A DNA stretch of 44,662 bases from a bacterium (lineage in GTDB: Bacteria; Cyanobacteriota; Vampirovibrionia; Gastranaerophilales; Gastranaerophilaceae), in assembly GCA_017542305.1 (NCBI GenBank), contig JAFXXK010000002.1:1-44662 (forward strand). Reading direction: 5' to 3'. The notes below the pieces were generated by a model that had not been told where the DNA came from, made no database searches, and saw nothing but the letters and a program-made list of their open reading frames with translations. Both the position numbers and the translations under genes were made by a program. Below, piece after piece: positions 15,972 to 24,488 of this stretch; position 1 is the stretch's first letter, and each line of letters begins with the position of its first letter.

Positions 15972-16591
15972 TAAATAACCCCGCGTCTTTTCAAATCTTT
16001 TTTTACTTTATCCAGTCCGGCCTGAATAATCCTTGATATTCTGGATTGAGAAATATTAAATTCCTCTGCAATTTCTCTGAGCTTCTTTTCTCTGAAAAAT
16101 TTGTACTCTATAAGTTCTCTTTCTCTTTTGGGTAAACGTTTAATTGCTTCAACAATCTCGGATTTCAGTTCAATAAACTCAACAGCTTCATCCGGAGTCT
16201 GATCCTCCGCCTTAATCTGAGTCGGAACTTCGGCTTCTTGAATTTCTTCTATTGAAAGAATAGTCTTATAAACCTCGCAGCGAACCTCCTGAGAATCCTC
16301 CTCTGCCTGTTGTCTCCTGTTTTTTAAAGTATACCATTTATAGCGGCGTCTGACTTCATTTCTGATTGCCCATTTTATAGCAGTTGATAAATAGGTGTTA
16401 TTATAATGCTCCGGCGGATTTGACTGAAACAAAATATAAAGAGCATGAGTCCCTATATTAATCAGCTCAGGCAATTCAACCAAATGTGATACCGAAAACT
16501 TTTGATATTCAACTTTTGCAATTGTTTCTATTAAGTTTTTATATTCCCTAAGATTTACCTTATCAACAGCCGGCATAACTAAAACATCCAA
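15971..16591 (-). CDS. RNA polymerase sigma-70 family factor (group 3-like)
   Basis: 206 residues. Region 2 is visible around YLSTAIKWAIRNEVRRRYKW, where aromatic and basic residues melt and bind the -10 element. Region 4 is the helix-turn-helix LREIAEEFNISQSRISRIIQ after LPKRERELIEYKFF. A Glu/Gln-rich linker (about 95-135) replaces a recognisable region 3. The lack of region 1.1 and the small size place it among alternative sigmas of the FliA/SigB/SigH type. AGGA precedes the ATG at 16591. It heads the minus-strand unit with gcvPB, an unusual neighbour, so it may control genes elsewhere. Confidence 0.85.
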   Translation of the reverse strand: MDVLVMPAVDKVNLREYKNLIETIAKVEYQKFSVSHLVELPELINIGTHALYILFQSNPPEHYNNTYLSTAIKWAIRNEVRRRYKWYTLKNRRQQAEEDSQEVRCEVYKTILSIEEIQEAEVPTQIKAEDQTPDEAVEFIELKSEIVEAIKRLPKRERELIEYKFFREKKLREIAEEFNISQSRISRIIQAGLDKVKKDLKRRGVI

Positions 16592-16719
16592 TTCCTAATA
16601 AAATACATTTATTACATCTTTATTCTAGCAGAAAAAAACATAGAATGCCATATAATATAAACTTGCTTAACATAAATTTATCAAGCATATTAATTAAAAA
16701 CAATATGTACTAAAATTGT

Positions 16720-16748
16720 TTGCAACACATTCTTGTTTCTGCTATGCT
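16720..16748 (+). promoter_or_regulatory. Promoter of yebC
   Basis: TTGCAA (16720-16725), 17-base spacer, TATGCT (16743-16748), 38 bases before the ATG. Confidence 0.6.
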
Positions 16749-16786
16749 CATTAATACAGGTAGTAATAAAATAAGAGGATTAAAAT

Positions 16787-17536
16787 ATGTCAGGACACTC
16801 AAAATGGTCAACCATAAAACATAAAAAAGCAAAAGTAGATTCACAAAGAGCAGTAGTTTTCCAGAAATATTCAAGGGAACTTATAGTTTCTGCCAGATTG
16901 GGCGGTCCTGATCCTGCCGGCAATTTCAGATTAAGAACAGCCATCGAAAAAGCTAAAGCTGCAGGATTACCGAATGATAACATCAAAAGAGCTATCGAAA
17001 AGGGTGCAGGTGCAGGTTCCGGAGATAATTTCGAAGAACTTACTTATGAAGGATATGCAGCAGGCGGTGTTGCGGTATTTGTAGAAGCTATGACAGATAA
17101 CCGAAACAGAACTGCAGGCGATATCAGAAGTTACTTTACAAAATATAACGGAAGTCTTGGGGCTAACGGTTGTGTTGGCTGGATGTTTGATCAAAAAGGC
17201 GTAATAACATACTCTGAAGATACCGATTTCGACAAACTGTTTGAAGCTGCAATAAATCTGGATGCTGAAGATGTTACCGAAGAAGACGGGCAATATAAAG
17301 TTATTACAAGTGTTGAGAACTTCCAGACCGTTGTTGAAGGATTAGAAAAAGAAGGTCTGAAAAGTGAAACTGCGGAATTTACACGAATACCGCAGAACAC
17401 AATCGAAGTTACAGATGAAAAAACCGCTGACCAGATTTTAAAATTATTGGATAAATTAGAAGAACACGATGATGTTCAAAATGTTTATGCAAATTTTGAT
17501 ATCTCAGATGAAATTATGCAAAAATTAGAGGGCTAA
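16787..17536 (+). CDS. yebC: YebC/PmpR family translation or transcription factor
   Basis: 249 residues, full length. The family start MSGHSKWSTIKHKKAKVDS is exact, followed by basic GGPDPAGNFRLRTAIEKAKA, NDNIKRAIEKGAG, the EGYAAGGVAVFVEAMTDNRNRT strand region and SLGANGCVGWMFDQKG. Members regulate transcription in some bacteria; recent work on relatives links them to relief of ribosome stalling at proline-rich stretches. AGAGGA lies eight bases upstream of the ATG. The diguanylate cyclase starts two bases after its stop, so they are co-transcribed. Confidence 0.96.
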   Translation: MSGHSKWSTIKHKKAKVDSQRAVVFQKYSRELIVSARLGGPDPAGNFRLRTAIEKAKAAGLPNDNIKRAIEKGAGAGSGDNFEELTYEGYAAGGVAVFVEAMTDNRNRTAGDIRSYFTKYNGSLGANGCVGWMFDQKGVITYSEDTDFDKLFEAAINLDAEDVTEEDGQYKVITSVENFQTVVEGLEKEGLKSETAEFTRIPQNTIEVTDEKTADQILKLLDKLEEHDDVQNVYANFDISDEIMQKLEG

Positions 17537-17538
17537 TA

Positions 17539-18879
17539 TTGATAGAATATAAAAAATTAAAAGATTTCTTTCACTCACTTAATAATTGTACGACCTTAGA
17601 TGGTGTAGAATCATTGATATCGGATTTTGCCCAAAAGGACGTAAAATTAAGAATTTTTGACGAAATAATTAATGAAAGCACTGCTAATATTGATTATCTT
17701 AATCAGCTGAATACGAATTTAAAAGATTTTGAACAATTTATTGAAGGCTCACCAATTCAAATTAATGATACGACAATATACCCGATATTATTAAAGGATC
17801 AGCTTATAGGGTCAATCGAAACAAATATTACAGAGAAAAATGAAATTGAAAATATGGAAATAGTTTCGGAAGTAATTGCCCTTAAAGTTGATAATATCAG
17901 GCTTAGCGGAACTATAAATAAGAGTTTGGAATTTCATAACGCAATGAAAAATATTGCGAAAATCATTGAGACTCAGTACGAATTAAACTATATTCTGCCG
18001 ATTATCGGTGAAATTTTGGATACTTTTATTGAACAGCATCTTATCTACATTTACTTAAAACAAAACGGAAAGATGAAGCTTATGTGGCCTACGGCCTGTC
18101 TGGACGACAAACTCGCTCAGAAAATCTCTAAATTAGGAAACATAAAAGAAGTATCTTTTAGCAGAAACAAAAAAATAGCATACTTCCCGCTCGTCAGCGA
18201 AAATTCAGTTATCGGCTATGTCGCGACAAAAAGTACGGATGAAGAGATTTCGCCTCAGGATGTTTACTACCTGCAGCAATTAACAAAACAAACCGCAACG
18301 ACCATAACAAGAGCAAAAGTTTACGGGGAAATATTAAAATATGCAACCCTTGATGCATTAACAGGTTTCTATAACAGACGCCAGCTTGATGAGAGGGTTA
18401 AACAGGAAGTTTCCCACGCAAAACGTAAAGGGACTCCGCTTTGTGCAATAATGGCGGATATAGACTATTTTAAACAGGTAAATGATACATATGGACATGC
18501 TGCAGGGGATTTGGCATTAAAAACCGTATCGAAAATTATGAGAGCACAGCTCAGAGAATACGATATTGCCGCAAGATATGGCGGTGAAGAGTTCGTTATA
18601 CTGCTGCCAAATACAAACGAAAAAGAAGCTAAAAATGTTGCTGAACGTTTAAGAAAAGCCGTATTCAGCAAAGTTATTGATATTGAAAAAGTTAATACAA
18701 AAAATAAAATAAAAACATTAAATATTTCTATAAGTCTGGGTATTTGTGAGTATAAACCCGACTATAAACCGGAAGCCCTTGTTATGAATGCGGACAAAGC
18801 GTTGTATGAAGCAAAAGAAGCGGGTCGTAACAGAATTGTATTCTATAATAAAGAATTTTCCGAAAACGAAGAAGCATAA
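17539..18879 (+). CDS. Diguanylate cyclase with N-terminal GAF-like region
   Basis: 446 residues from a TTG start with GAGGG seven bases upstream; no ATG fits. Residues about 135-260 form a GAF-like sensor (strands IYIYLKQNGKMKLMWP and KKIAYFPLVSENSVIGYVAT). The GGDEF domain begins at LDALTGFYNRRQLDERV (271) and has the metal residue in MADIDYFKQVNDTYGH, the active-site GGEEF (348-352), and the terminal ISLGICEY and ALYEAKEAGRNRIVFY. An inhibitory site RxxD (R339-D342) stands exactly five residues before GGEEF, so product inhibition by c-di-GMP is likely. No membrane segment or EAL domain. It makes c-di-GMP from two GTP. Confidence 0.93.
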   Translation: MIEYKKLKDFFHSLNNCTTLDGVESLISDFAQKDVKLRIFDEIINESTANIDYLNQLNTNLKDFEQFIEGSPIQINDTTIYPILLKDQLIGSIETNITEKNEIENMEIVSEVIALKVDNIRLSGTINKSLEFHNAMKNIAKIIETQYELNYILPIIGEILDTFIEQHLIYIYLKQNGKMKLMWPTACLDDKLAQKISKLGNIKEVSFSRNKKIAYFPLVSENSVIGYVATKSTDEEISPQDVYYLQQLTKQTATTITRAKVYGEILKYATLDALTGFYNRRQLDERVKQEVSHAKRKGTPLCAIMADIDYFKQVNDTYGHAAGDLALKTVSKIMRAQLREYDIAARYGGEEFVILLPNTNEKEAKNVAERLRKAVFSKVIDIEKVNTKNKIKTLNISISLGICEYKPDYKPEALVMNADKALYEAKEAGRNRIVFYNKEFSENEEA

Positions 18880-18936
18880 CCCCGACAGAATTATTTTTTT
18901 GGGGCTCATAAATCATTTTGAAAAAGTATTCATTTT

Positions 18937-18964
18937 TGTAAAGAAAAATTTTAATATCTTTACA
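18937..18964. promoter_or_regulatory. Inverted repeat TGTAAAGA-N12-TCTTTACA, possible operator
   Basis: A perfect eight-base inverted repeat with a 12-base AT-only centre lies 48 bases before the TTG start at 19012. The arm spacing (20 bases centre to centre, about two helical turns) suits a dimeric repressor. The TGTAAAG core recurs before other small genes of the window. Confidence 0.45.
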
Positions 18965-19011
18965 GAAATACATGTTTAATATTAAAATGTTTAGTAAGGA
19001 AAGGACAAAAA

Positions 19012-19659
19012 TTGCTAAATAATTACGAAAGTTTTGATAATTCCGAAACCTCGTCGAGGAAATCGGTACTTGTCCAAGAAAGAGTTGGTCTTGTGGCTAC
19101 GCATATGTATAAACAATTTTTGGATTATCAGCATGCCACAATTAATACTAACGATATTTTTGTCCAAATGATTCAAAACGTTCAGGATGTAACTGATATT
19201 TTAAAAGAATCTTTTGCCTCAAGAGGAATTACGACCCAAAATATATATATAGACACCGATGTCCAAAAATCGGTTATCATACTTAATGTACTCTGGCATA
19301 AAATCAGCTTTACAACCCGCTGTAATTTTGAACCGCAGGCATTATACAGAACGAACCTGAATCATATGCCTTCAACAAGAATTATGGCTATAAAAGGCAA
19401 TTATAACGAAATAATGCTCGGGGTAAAAGATCACGATGAAGAAATGGGAAAACTGCTTGACAATGAGGTAGCATCCTTATATATCCCTCCCGAGAATACG
19501 CACAGTGCTATTATGAAAATAAAAACATTAGGGGACAAGGAATTTAAACTTAATCAGGTAGATGCTCCAAGAGAATTTACCCTTAAAGTTTTAGAAGTTG
19601 TATGCGGCGGTCCAGGTTTCTACCACGAAGAAGGCTCAAGAAAAAGCTTTAATATTTAA
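19012..19659 (+). CDS. Hypothetical protein (215 aa)
   Basis: 215 residues from a TTG start with AAAGGA upstream; the next ATG (at VATHMYK) would drop ~30 residues. It has no signal peptide and no membrane helix. Residues about 50-105 read as a helix plus strands (NVQDVTDILKESFASRG, SVIILNVLWHKISFTTRCNF); the end has VASLYIPPENTHSAIMKIKT and a Gly-Gly-Pro-Gly turn. I recognise no family. It stands between the diguanylate cyclase gene and the convergent end of the exporter operon, with a possible operator upstream. Confidence 0.65.
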   Translation: MLNNYESFDNSETSSRKSVLVQERVGLVATHMYKQFLDYQHATINTNDIFVQMIQNVQDVTDILKESFASRGITTQNIYIDTDVQKSVIILNVLWHKISFTTRCNFEPQALYRTNLNHMPSTRIMAIKGNYNEIMLGVKDHDEEMGKLLDNEVASLYIPPENTHSAIMKIKTLGDKEFKLNQVDAPREFTLKVLEVVCGGPGFYHEEGSRKSFNI

Positions 19660-19664
19660 TTTAA

Positions 19665-20378
19665 CTAATCCCTATACACACAAACAGCCATTCTTGCGTT
19701 TTTCTTTCCGTATCGCTCGTATGGGTACCAGCTTGAATTTGTCGGGAAATAATTTCTTCCGTACGCATATTCTCCGGGTTTTGATACCATTTCGTTACCG
19801 ACTTCTTTATTTGACCATAATGCGAGGTATCCTGATTTTGGCAGCCCGAATGATTCTGCCTGTTTTTTATCATACTCAGCTTCACCCGAATAAAATTCAT
19901 CAGATGCAATTTTAGGATGCCCACCGCACGGCAGCTTATACAAAACCTCTGCCAGATATGCCAAATCCTCCGGAGTTGCCATATTTGCAACACCTTTACA
20001 TTTTTTTACGGCTCCTGCCCATACATCATCATCATATCCACATTCTTTAATACCAAACTTAAATTTTATATTATTACATTCTTCTTTTGAGATAGGTGTC
20101 GGCTTAAATAGCTTCGAAAAACATACATGACCTGATACCAAGGAACACTTATGAGATGGCTTGCGTCCCGTAAATGATACTTTCTTAACCTGCGGATTTA
20201 CGTTTTTAACATTAGCACAGGCATCATTTGCAAAAGTTGCCTGAACATTATCCTTTTTTGCTTCCTGATCATTTTCATACTGAGATTTGACCGTAAACAG
20301 GGGTACAAAAAGCAACAGCATAAATATCAGCATAACCATTAAAGTAATTACATTACGTTTTTCTCTGTCATCAAACAT
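19665..20378 (-). CDS. Membrane-anchored, cysteine-rich surface protein with possible lectin-like (DUF1566/FISUMP-type) domain
   Basis: 237 residues. One N-terminal helix (about 10-31, VITLMVMLIFMLLLFVPLF) after basic residues suggests an uncleaved anchor with the rest outside the cytoplasm. All eight cysteines follow it, enough for four disulfides. The second half contains MATPEDLAYLAEVLYK, then GYLALWSNKEVG and the closing ARMAVCVYRD; this order resembles C-type-lectin-like DUF1566/FISUMP domains ('...LPT.eEL..L...yWSs...a..vrCVrD'). That is inference from pattern. Its ATG shares a base with the stop of the permease gene (TAATG), so it is the last gene of the exporter operon and may be its substrate or partner. 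Confidence 0.65.
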   Translation of the reverse strand: MFDDREKRNVITLMVMLIFMLLLFVPLFTVKSQYENDQEAKKDNVQATFANDACANVKNVNPQVKKVSFTGRKPSHKCSLVSGHVCFSKLFKPTPISKEECNNIKFKFGIKECGYDDDVWAGAVKKCKGVANMATPEDLAYLAEVLYKLPCGGHPKIASDEFYSGEAEYDKKQAESFGLPKSGYLALWSNKEVGNEMVSKPGEYAYGRNYFPTNSSWYPYERYGKKNARMAVCVYRD

Positions 20379-21607
20379 TATTCATACCTCAACGCATCTA
20401 TAGGATTTAACAGCGAAGCTTTATACGCGGGATAAAAACCAAACCCGATACCTATTAACCCTGAAACGCTCAGGGATAATAATATAGAAAAACCGGATAT
20501 AGCAATATCTTTAGATGAAAACATGCCCACCGCCTCTGCTCCAAGCACACCTACTATCACTCCGATTATACCACCAATGATAGATAACAGAAAAGCCTCT
20601 ATCAAAAACTGTATTCTTATATCACTGGCTTTTGCCCCAATAGCCATACGAATACCTATTTCCTTTGTCCTTTCCGTTACGGAAACTATCATTATATTCA
20701 TAATCCCAATACCGCCAACCAATAAAGAAATTGATGCTATTGCACCAAGGAAAAAAGACATTGAACGGACTGCAGACTTTATGGTTTCCTGCATCTCAGC
20801 CATATTTCTGACCTCAAAATCATTCTCCTGATTTTTACCTATTCTGTGACGTTGTTTTAAAATCTCGGTAACATCAGCCTGAGTAACATCAAGAATATCG
20901 GGATCGGTTGCCTTTACATTAATCATACTTACAGTACCAGGGAAAGCAGTACCGAAGATTTTCTTTTGCGCTGTAGTTATTGGAATAAATACCAAATCAT
21001 CTTGATCCATCCCCATACCGCTTTGTCCTTTTACCTTTAAGAGTCCTATTATTTTAAAAGGCACATTACCTATTCTCATTGTCTTATTAATCGGATCAAC
21101 ATCCCCGAACAATTCTGAAGCGACTGTATTACCAATAATAGCAACTTTTGAGCAATTTTTATTATCTTCGGGAACAAAATTTCGGCCGCTTGAGATTTCA
21201 TAATTTCTTATAAAAAGGTAAGAAGCTGTAGTGCCGCCGATAGAAGTGGACCAGTTTTGATTTCCATAGGTTAACTGTTTACTTTCTGCTGAATAAGGTG
21301 CAACCGCCAAAATCCCCCTTGCGTTTTTCTCTATTGCATCCGCATCTTTTAGAGTCAGTGTCGGTTTTGTACCGGAACCCATTCTGACCCCGCCTGAATT
21401 TGCGGATGCAGAACGAACCATTAGAAGATTTGACCCCATGGATTCCATATCTGAAGCAATTTTTTTACTTGTTCCGCTGCCTATTGCAAGCATTATAATA
21501 ACTGCGCTGACCCCGATAATTATACCCAAGCTGGTTAATGCGGAGCGCATCTTATTTATTTTCAGCGATACTGTCGCCATTTTGAATATTGATTTAAAAT
21601 CAAGCAT
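20378..21607 (-). CDS. MacB-type ABC transporter permease
   Basis: 409 residues. Topology is that of MacB/FtsX: helix 1 at about 24-45 (SLGIIIGVSAVIIMLAIGSG), a large periplasmic domain (about 50-275, containing SIGGTTASYLFIRNYEISSG and VAIIGNTVASELFGD), then three helices near the end and the family close LNPIDALRYE. The cytoplasmic coupling motif ERTKEIGIRMAIGAKASDI is intact. MacB is usually one polypeptide of about 650 residues; here ATPase and permease are separate genes. The ATG follows the ATPase stop without a gap. It works with the MacA-like and TolC-like proteins upstream as a mechanotransmission pump for periplasmic substrates. Confidence 0.93.
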   Translation of the reverse strand: MLDFKSIFKMATVSLKINKMRSALTSLGIIIGVSAVIIMLAIGSGTSKKIASDMESMGSNLLMVRSASANSGGVRMGSGTKPTLTLKDADAIEKNARGILAVAPYSAESKQLTYGNQNWSTSIGGTTASYLFIRNYEISSGRNFVPEDNKNCSKVAIIGNTVASELFGDVDPINKTMRIGNVPFKIIGLLKVKGQSGMGMDQDDLVFIPITTAQKKIFGTAFPGTVSMINVKATDPDILDVTQADVTEILKQRHRIGKNQENDFEVRNMAEMQETIKSAVRSMSFFLGAIASISLLVGGIGIMNIMIVSVTERTKEIGIRMAIGAKASDIRIQFLIEAFLLSIIGGIIGVIVGVLGAEAVGMFSSKDIAISGFSILLSLSVSGLIGIGFGFYPAYKASLLNPIDALRYE

Positions 21608-22324
21608 TTATGTTTCCCTTGTCCTGTGTTTTACCCATTCAACTTTAGGCATATCTAGTACAATCTTCCCGTCTTTAAATTTCACTACACGTTTGGTATA
21701 TTCTGCAATATCGGGTTCGTGAGTAACAACAACAATAGTTTTACCCATTTCTTCATTCAGTTTTACAAAAAACTCCATTACCTCAATACTTGTTTTTGTA
21801 TCTAAGTTTCCTGTCGGTTCATCCGCTAATATAAGCGGAGCATCGTTAACCAAAGCTCTTGCAATAGCAACACGCTGCTGCTGACCGCCTGACATCTGAT
21901 TCGGCATATGATCTTCTCTGTTTTCGAGTCCGACAATTTTAAGTGCCCACTTTGCTCGTTCTATTCTTTCTTCTTCTGGGATTCCTTTGTAAATCATAGG
22001 CAAACAGACATTATCTAAGGCTGACGTTCTTGAGATAAGGTTAAATCCCTGAAAAATAAACCCTATTTTTTCGCAGCGAACTTCAGCCAGATGATTTGAA
22101 TCAAGTTTCAGCATATCTTCGCCATCGAGGAAATAACTGCCGGAGGTAGGTTTATCCAGAGTTCCGAGCATATTCATAAAAGTAGATTTGCCCGAACCTG
22201 ATGTCCCCATAATTGCCACAAATTCACCCTTATCTACGGATAAGGACACATCATCAAGAGCGTTGAAACTTTCTTCTCCTGTCTGATATGTTTTTATTGC
22301 ATTTTTTACTACTATTAAACTCAT
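21608..22324 (-). CDS. MacB/LolD-type ABC transporter ATP-binding protein
   Basis: 238 residues. Walker A GTSGSGKST (40-48), Q-loop in GFIFQGFNLI, signature MSGGQQQRVAIARAL, Walker B LILADEPTGNLD and the switch histidine in VVTHEP are all present. The class is that of MacB, LolD and FtsE ATPases. It drives the permease encoded by the next gene. The upstream DUF3137-like gene ends three bases before its ATG, and the junction sequence is identical to the preceding junction in the operon (see the duplication finding). Confidence 0.95.
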   Translation of the reverse strand: MSLIVVKNAIKTYQTGEESFNALDDVSLSVDKGEFVAIMGTSGSGKSTFMNMLGTLDKPTSGSYFLDGEDMLKLDSNHLAEVRCEKIGFIFQGFNLISRTSALDNVCLPMIYKGIPEEERIERAKWALKIVGLENREDHMPNQMSGGQQQRVAIARALVNDAPLILADEPTGNLDTKTSIEVMEFFVKLNEEMGKTIVVVTHEPDIAEYTKRVVKFKDGKIVLDMPKVEWVKHRTRET

Positions 22325-22327
22325 AAT

Positions 22328-23482
22328 TTATAATCCCGTATTTTCCATAGATTTAAAATAATCTATCATATCATATATGGAAGTTAATTCATCAACGAAT
22401 TTACAGATTTGCTTAGTATCCGATAGCGGGGTATCCAGATTTCCGACTTCAAACAAATCATCATCAGTAGAAATTGCAAGCATTACCCTGTTTCCCCAGA
22501 AGGAACACTTTACATTATTTGTTCCAAATGCGGTTTGTAAATCTTTTAATTTGTCCATAAATGCAGGGGTAACAAGGTATCTGCTCTCAACCTGATCTTT
22601 GGAATATACCGAAAACTGTTTATCAAAACTGATATCTTCAAGATTTACATCTTCATACTTCTTTGATTTTTCTATTGTGTCGAAAATTAAGTATATTAAT
22701 GCTATTCCCAAAACCAAAGTAATAGCGAACCCTATAAAAGAATTGTCCTGAGATAATAGCTGCATAAATATAAAGATAATCAGCAAACCTGCCAGCATAA
22801 TAAACGTCGGAACAATATACGGCTGTCGATTTTTTATATTGGTATCCTTTTTAGCTGTAATGATTGTTTGGGTTTTAGCATACTTATTTGCAGGGAAAAC
22901 TACCACTACCCCCTTGAAGGAAACTGTGCCGAATCGTCCGCTGAAAAGTCCCGGAACCTTATACAAATAGAGTTCTTCAATATGATACCAAATATCATTG
23001 TATTTACCCGTAAATATATCATCCCGTCTGATTAAATCAAAAGATGGAAATAGTCCAGATTCCTGAAACAGAGATTTTTGTATTTCCTGATCTTTGTATT
23101 TCATTTCATCAAAAAAGGATAAAATTTTCGGCATGCAATTATCTTTGAGAAGTTTTTTAAAATTATTGTTTATTTTCCGCCGATAAAAATACGTCCCCCA
23201 ATATGCGGCATAAAAGATAATCATGGTTAAACAAGCCGATGGCATTATTAAGAACAGAAATATTAGAAGCCCGGCAGTACCGGAGCCCTTTGCTGATAAG
23301 AAAAAAATGATTGTCAGGACAGGTGCTAAAATTGCCGCCATAATAGCAATTACTTTAACAAAGCCATATCTCATCAACTCTTTTTGTCTGGTAGGCTCAA
23401 GCAGATTTAGAATCGGCATAACATTCTTCATTAAATGTTCCGTAAATTTATTTTTCAAATCTTGTTTTTCTTGTATATCCAT
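22328..23482 (-). CDS. DUF3137-like membrane protein, second copy
   Basis: 384 residues. Four likely helices: pairs at about 28-50 and 55-78 near the N-terminus (IMAAILAPVLTIIFFLSAKG; FLIMPSACLTMIIFYAAYWG), and at about 228-247 and 252-272 in the middle. Between them is the conserved part with ESGLFPSFDLIRRDDIFTGK, LYLYKVPGLFSGRFGTVSFK and GVVVVFPANKY, as in DUF3137 proteins. The C-terminal part has FSVYSKDQVESRYLVTPAFM and ends ENTGL. The neighbour at 23486 shares the same core motifs and a TGL end, so they are tandem paralogues. No function is known for the family; here both sit inside a MacAB-TolC operon, suggesting an accessory role in that export system. Confidence 0.75.
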   Translation of the reverse strand: MDIQEKQDLKNKFTEHLMKNVMPILNLLEPTRQKELMRYGFVKVIAIMAAILAPVLTIIFFLSAKGSGTAGLLIFLFLIMPSACLTMIIFYAAYWGTYFYRRKINNNFKKLLKDNCMPKILSFFDEMKYKDQEIQKSLFQESGLFPSFDLIRRDDIFTGKYNDIWYHIEELYLYKVPGLFSGRFGTVSFKGVVVVFPANKYAKTQTIITAKKDTNIKNRQPYIVPTFIMLAGLLIIFIFMQLLSQDNSFIGFAITLVLGIALIYLIFDTIEKSKKYEDVNLEDISFDKQFSVYSKDQVESRYLVTPAFMDKLKDLQTAFGTNNVKCSFWGNRVMLAISTDDDLFEVGNLDTPLSDTKQICKFVDELTSIYDMIDYFKSMENTGL

Positions 23483-23485
23483 AAT

Positions 23486-24466
23486 TTATAATCCCGTCTT
23501 GATATTTAACTTTAGGTGTTCAACTAATTCTATCGCAGAATTAACTTGTGCATACAGTATTTGGAAGATTTTAGGATCATCAGTCCGCTTTGTCAATCCA
23601 AACATCGAAAACATTCCGTGCTTTGATTGAGGTGCTATATAAATTTTATCTTTACAAAAAGAACAATATATCTTATCCGTGCTCATGTATTGTATAGAAA
23701 TATTTTTCAATTTTTGCATAAAATCAGGGGTCAATAAATATCTGGCTTCTATCTGATCTGTAGTATAAATATTAAATTTTTTACTAAACTCTGTATCTTC
23801 CAATGCGACTTTTTCAAGTCCCATTTTTTCAAGATCTTTATAAGACACACCTTTTGGACGCAAAACCGTTTCTCCGGAAAAAGACTTATTCATATTAATA
23901 CGGATTAACCCCCCGTTAAAATCATATCCTTTAAAATAATACATCGCCTGCGAAAATTCAAGTTTAACATCATCATAATAACCAACAAAATAATCACTAT
24001 ACGCATTGATTATTTTTGTATTTTCTTTATACAGAAAAATATCCGAATCCATAACATCCTGATAATACTCGTCAGGAGCAATCTCAGACCACTTAAAACC
24101 GTCAAAAGCACTAATCAGAGCCGGCATAATCCGGTTTTTTATTTTATATTCAAAATCCTGCTGTATCTTTTTCCATAAGAAAAAAGCAATTGCAAGAATC
24201 AAAATACTGCCTTTTTTACTGCATATTTTTAATACGGGTTTAATACTTTGAATAAATTGTGAATCAGCACCGATTTTTAAATAGATCAAAATCATTGATA
24301 CAACAAAAGTAATAGCTATCCCCACCACAACTGCCGCAATGCAAGATGCGATTATCAATCTGATTCGCCTTTCGGTTTCAAAATTTTTCACCAAAGGCAG
24401 AACATGGGTTTCTAAATTAGATAAATATTTTGCTTCAAAGGATCTTTTCACTGAATCCGATGGCAT
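23486..24466 (-). CDS. DUF3137-like membrane protein, first copy
   Basis: 326 residues from the ATG at 24466, which has a perfect GGAGGT five bases upstream. Reading further back would overlap the MacA-like gene without a ribosome site. Two helices: about 40-65 (LIIASCIAAVVVGIAITFVV) and 80-100 (GSILILAIAFFLWKK). The core repeats motifs of its downstream paralogue (YYQDVMDSDIFLYKENTKII, FNIYTTDQIEARYLLTPDFM, a LKNISIQYMSTDKIYCSF segment), and it ends KTGL. Unlike the second copy it lacks the middle helix pair. A tandem duplication followed by divergence is the simplest reading. Likely inner-membrane, function unknown. Confidence 0.75.
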   Translation of the reverse strand: MPSDSVKRSFEAKYLSNLETHVLPLVKNFETERRIRLIIASCIAAVVVGIAITFVVSMILIYLKIGADSQFIQSIKPVLKICSKKGSILILAIAFFLWKKIQQDFEYKIKNRIMPALISAFDGFKWSEIAPDEYYQDVMDSDIFLYKENTKIINAYSDYFVGYYDDVKLEFSQAMYYFKGYDFNGGLIRINMNKSFSGETVLRPKGVSYKDLEKMGLEKVALEDTEFSKKFNIYTTDQIEARYLLTPDFMQKLKNISIQYMSTDKIYCSFCKDKIYIAPQSKHGMFSMFGLTKRTDDPKIFQILYAQVNSAIELVEHLKLNIKTGL

Positions 24467-24488
24467 AGGTACCTCCATATAATGTTTT

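Noticed and set aside
14550-16591. Glycine riboswitch controlling gcvPB
   Set aside because: gcvPB begins on the stop of the sigma-factor gene, leaving no leader, and no tandem glycine aptamer is visible before the sigma gene.
18880-18905. Terminator after the diguanylate cyclase gene
   Set aside because: CCCC and GGGG can pair, but the stem is four bases with a long loop and no clean T-tail.
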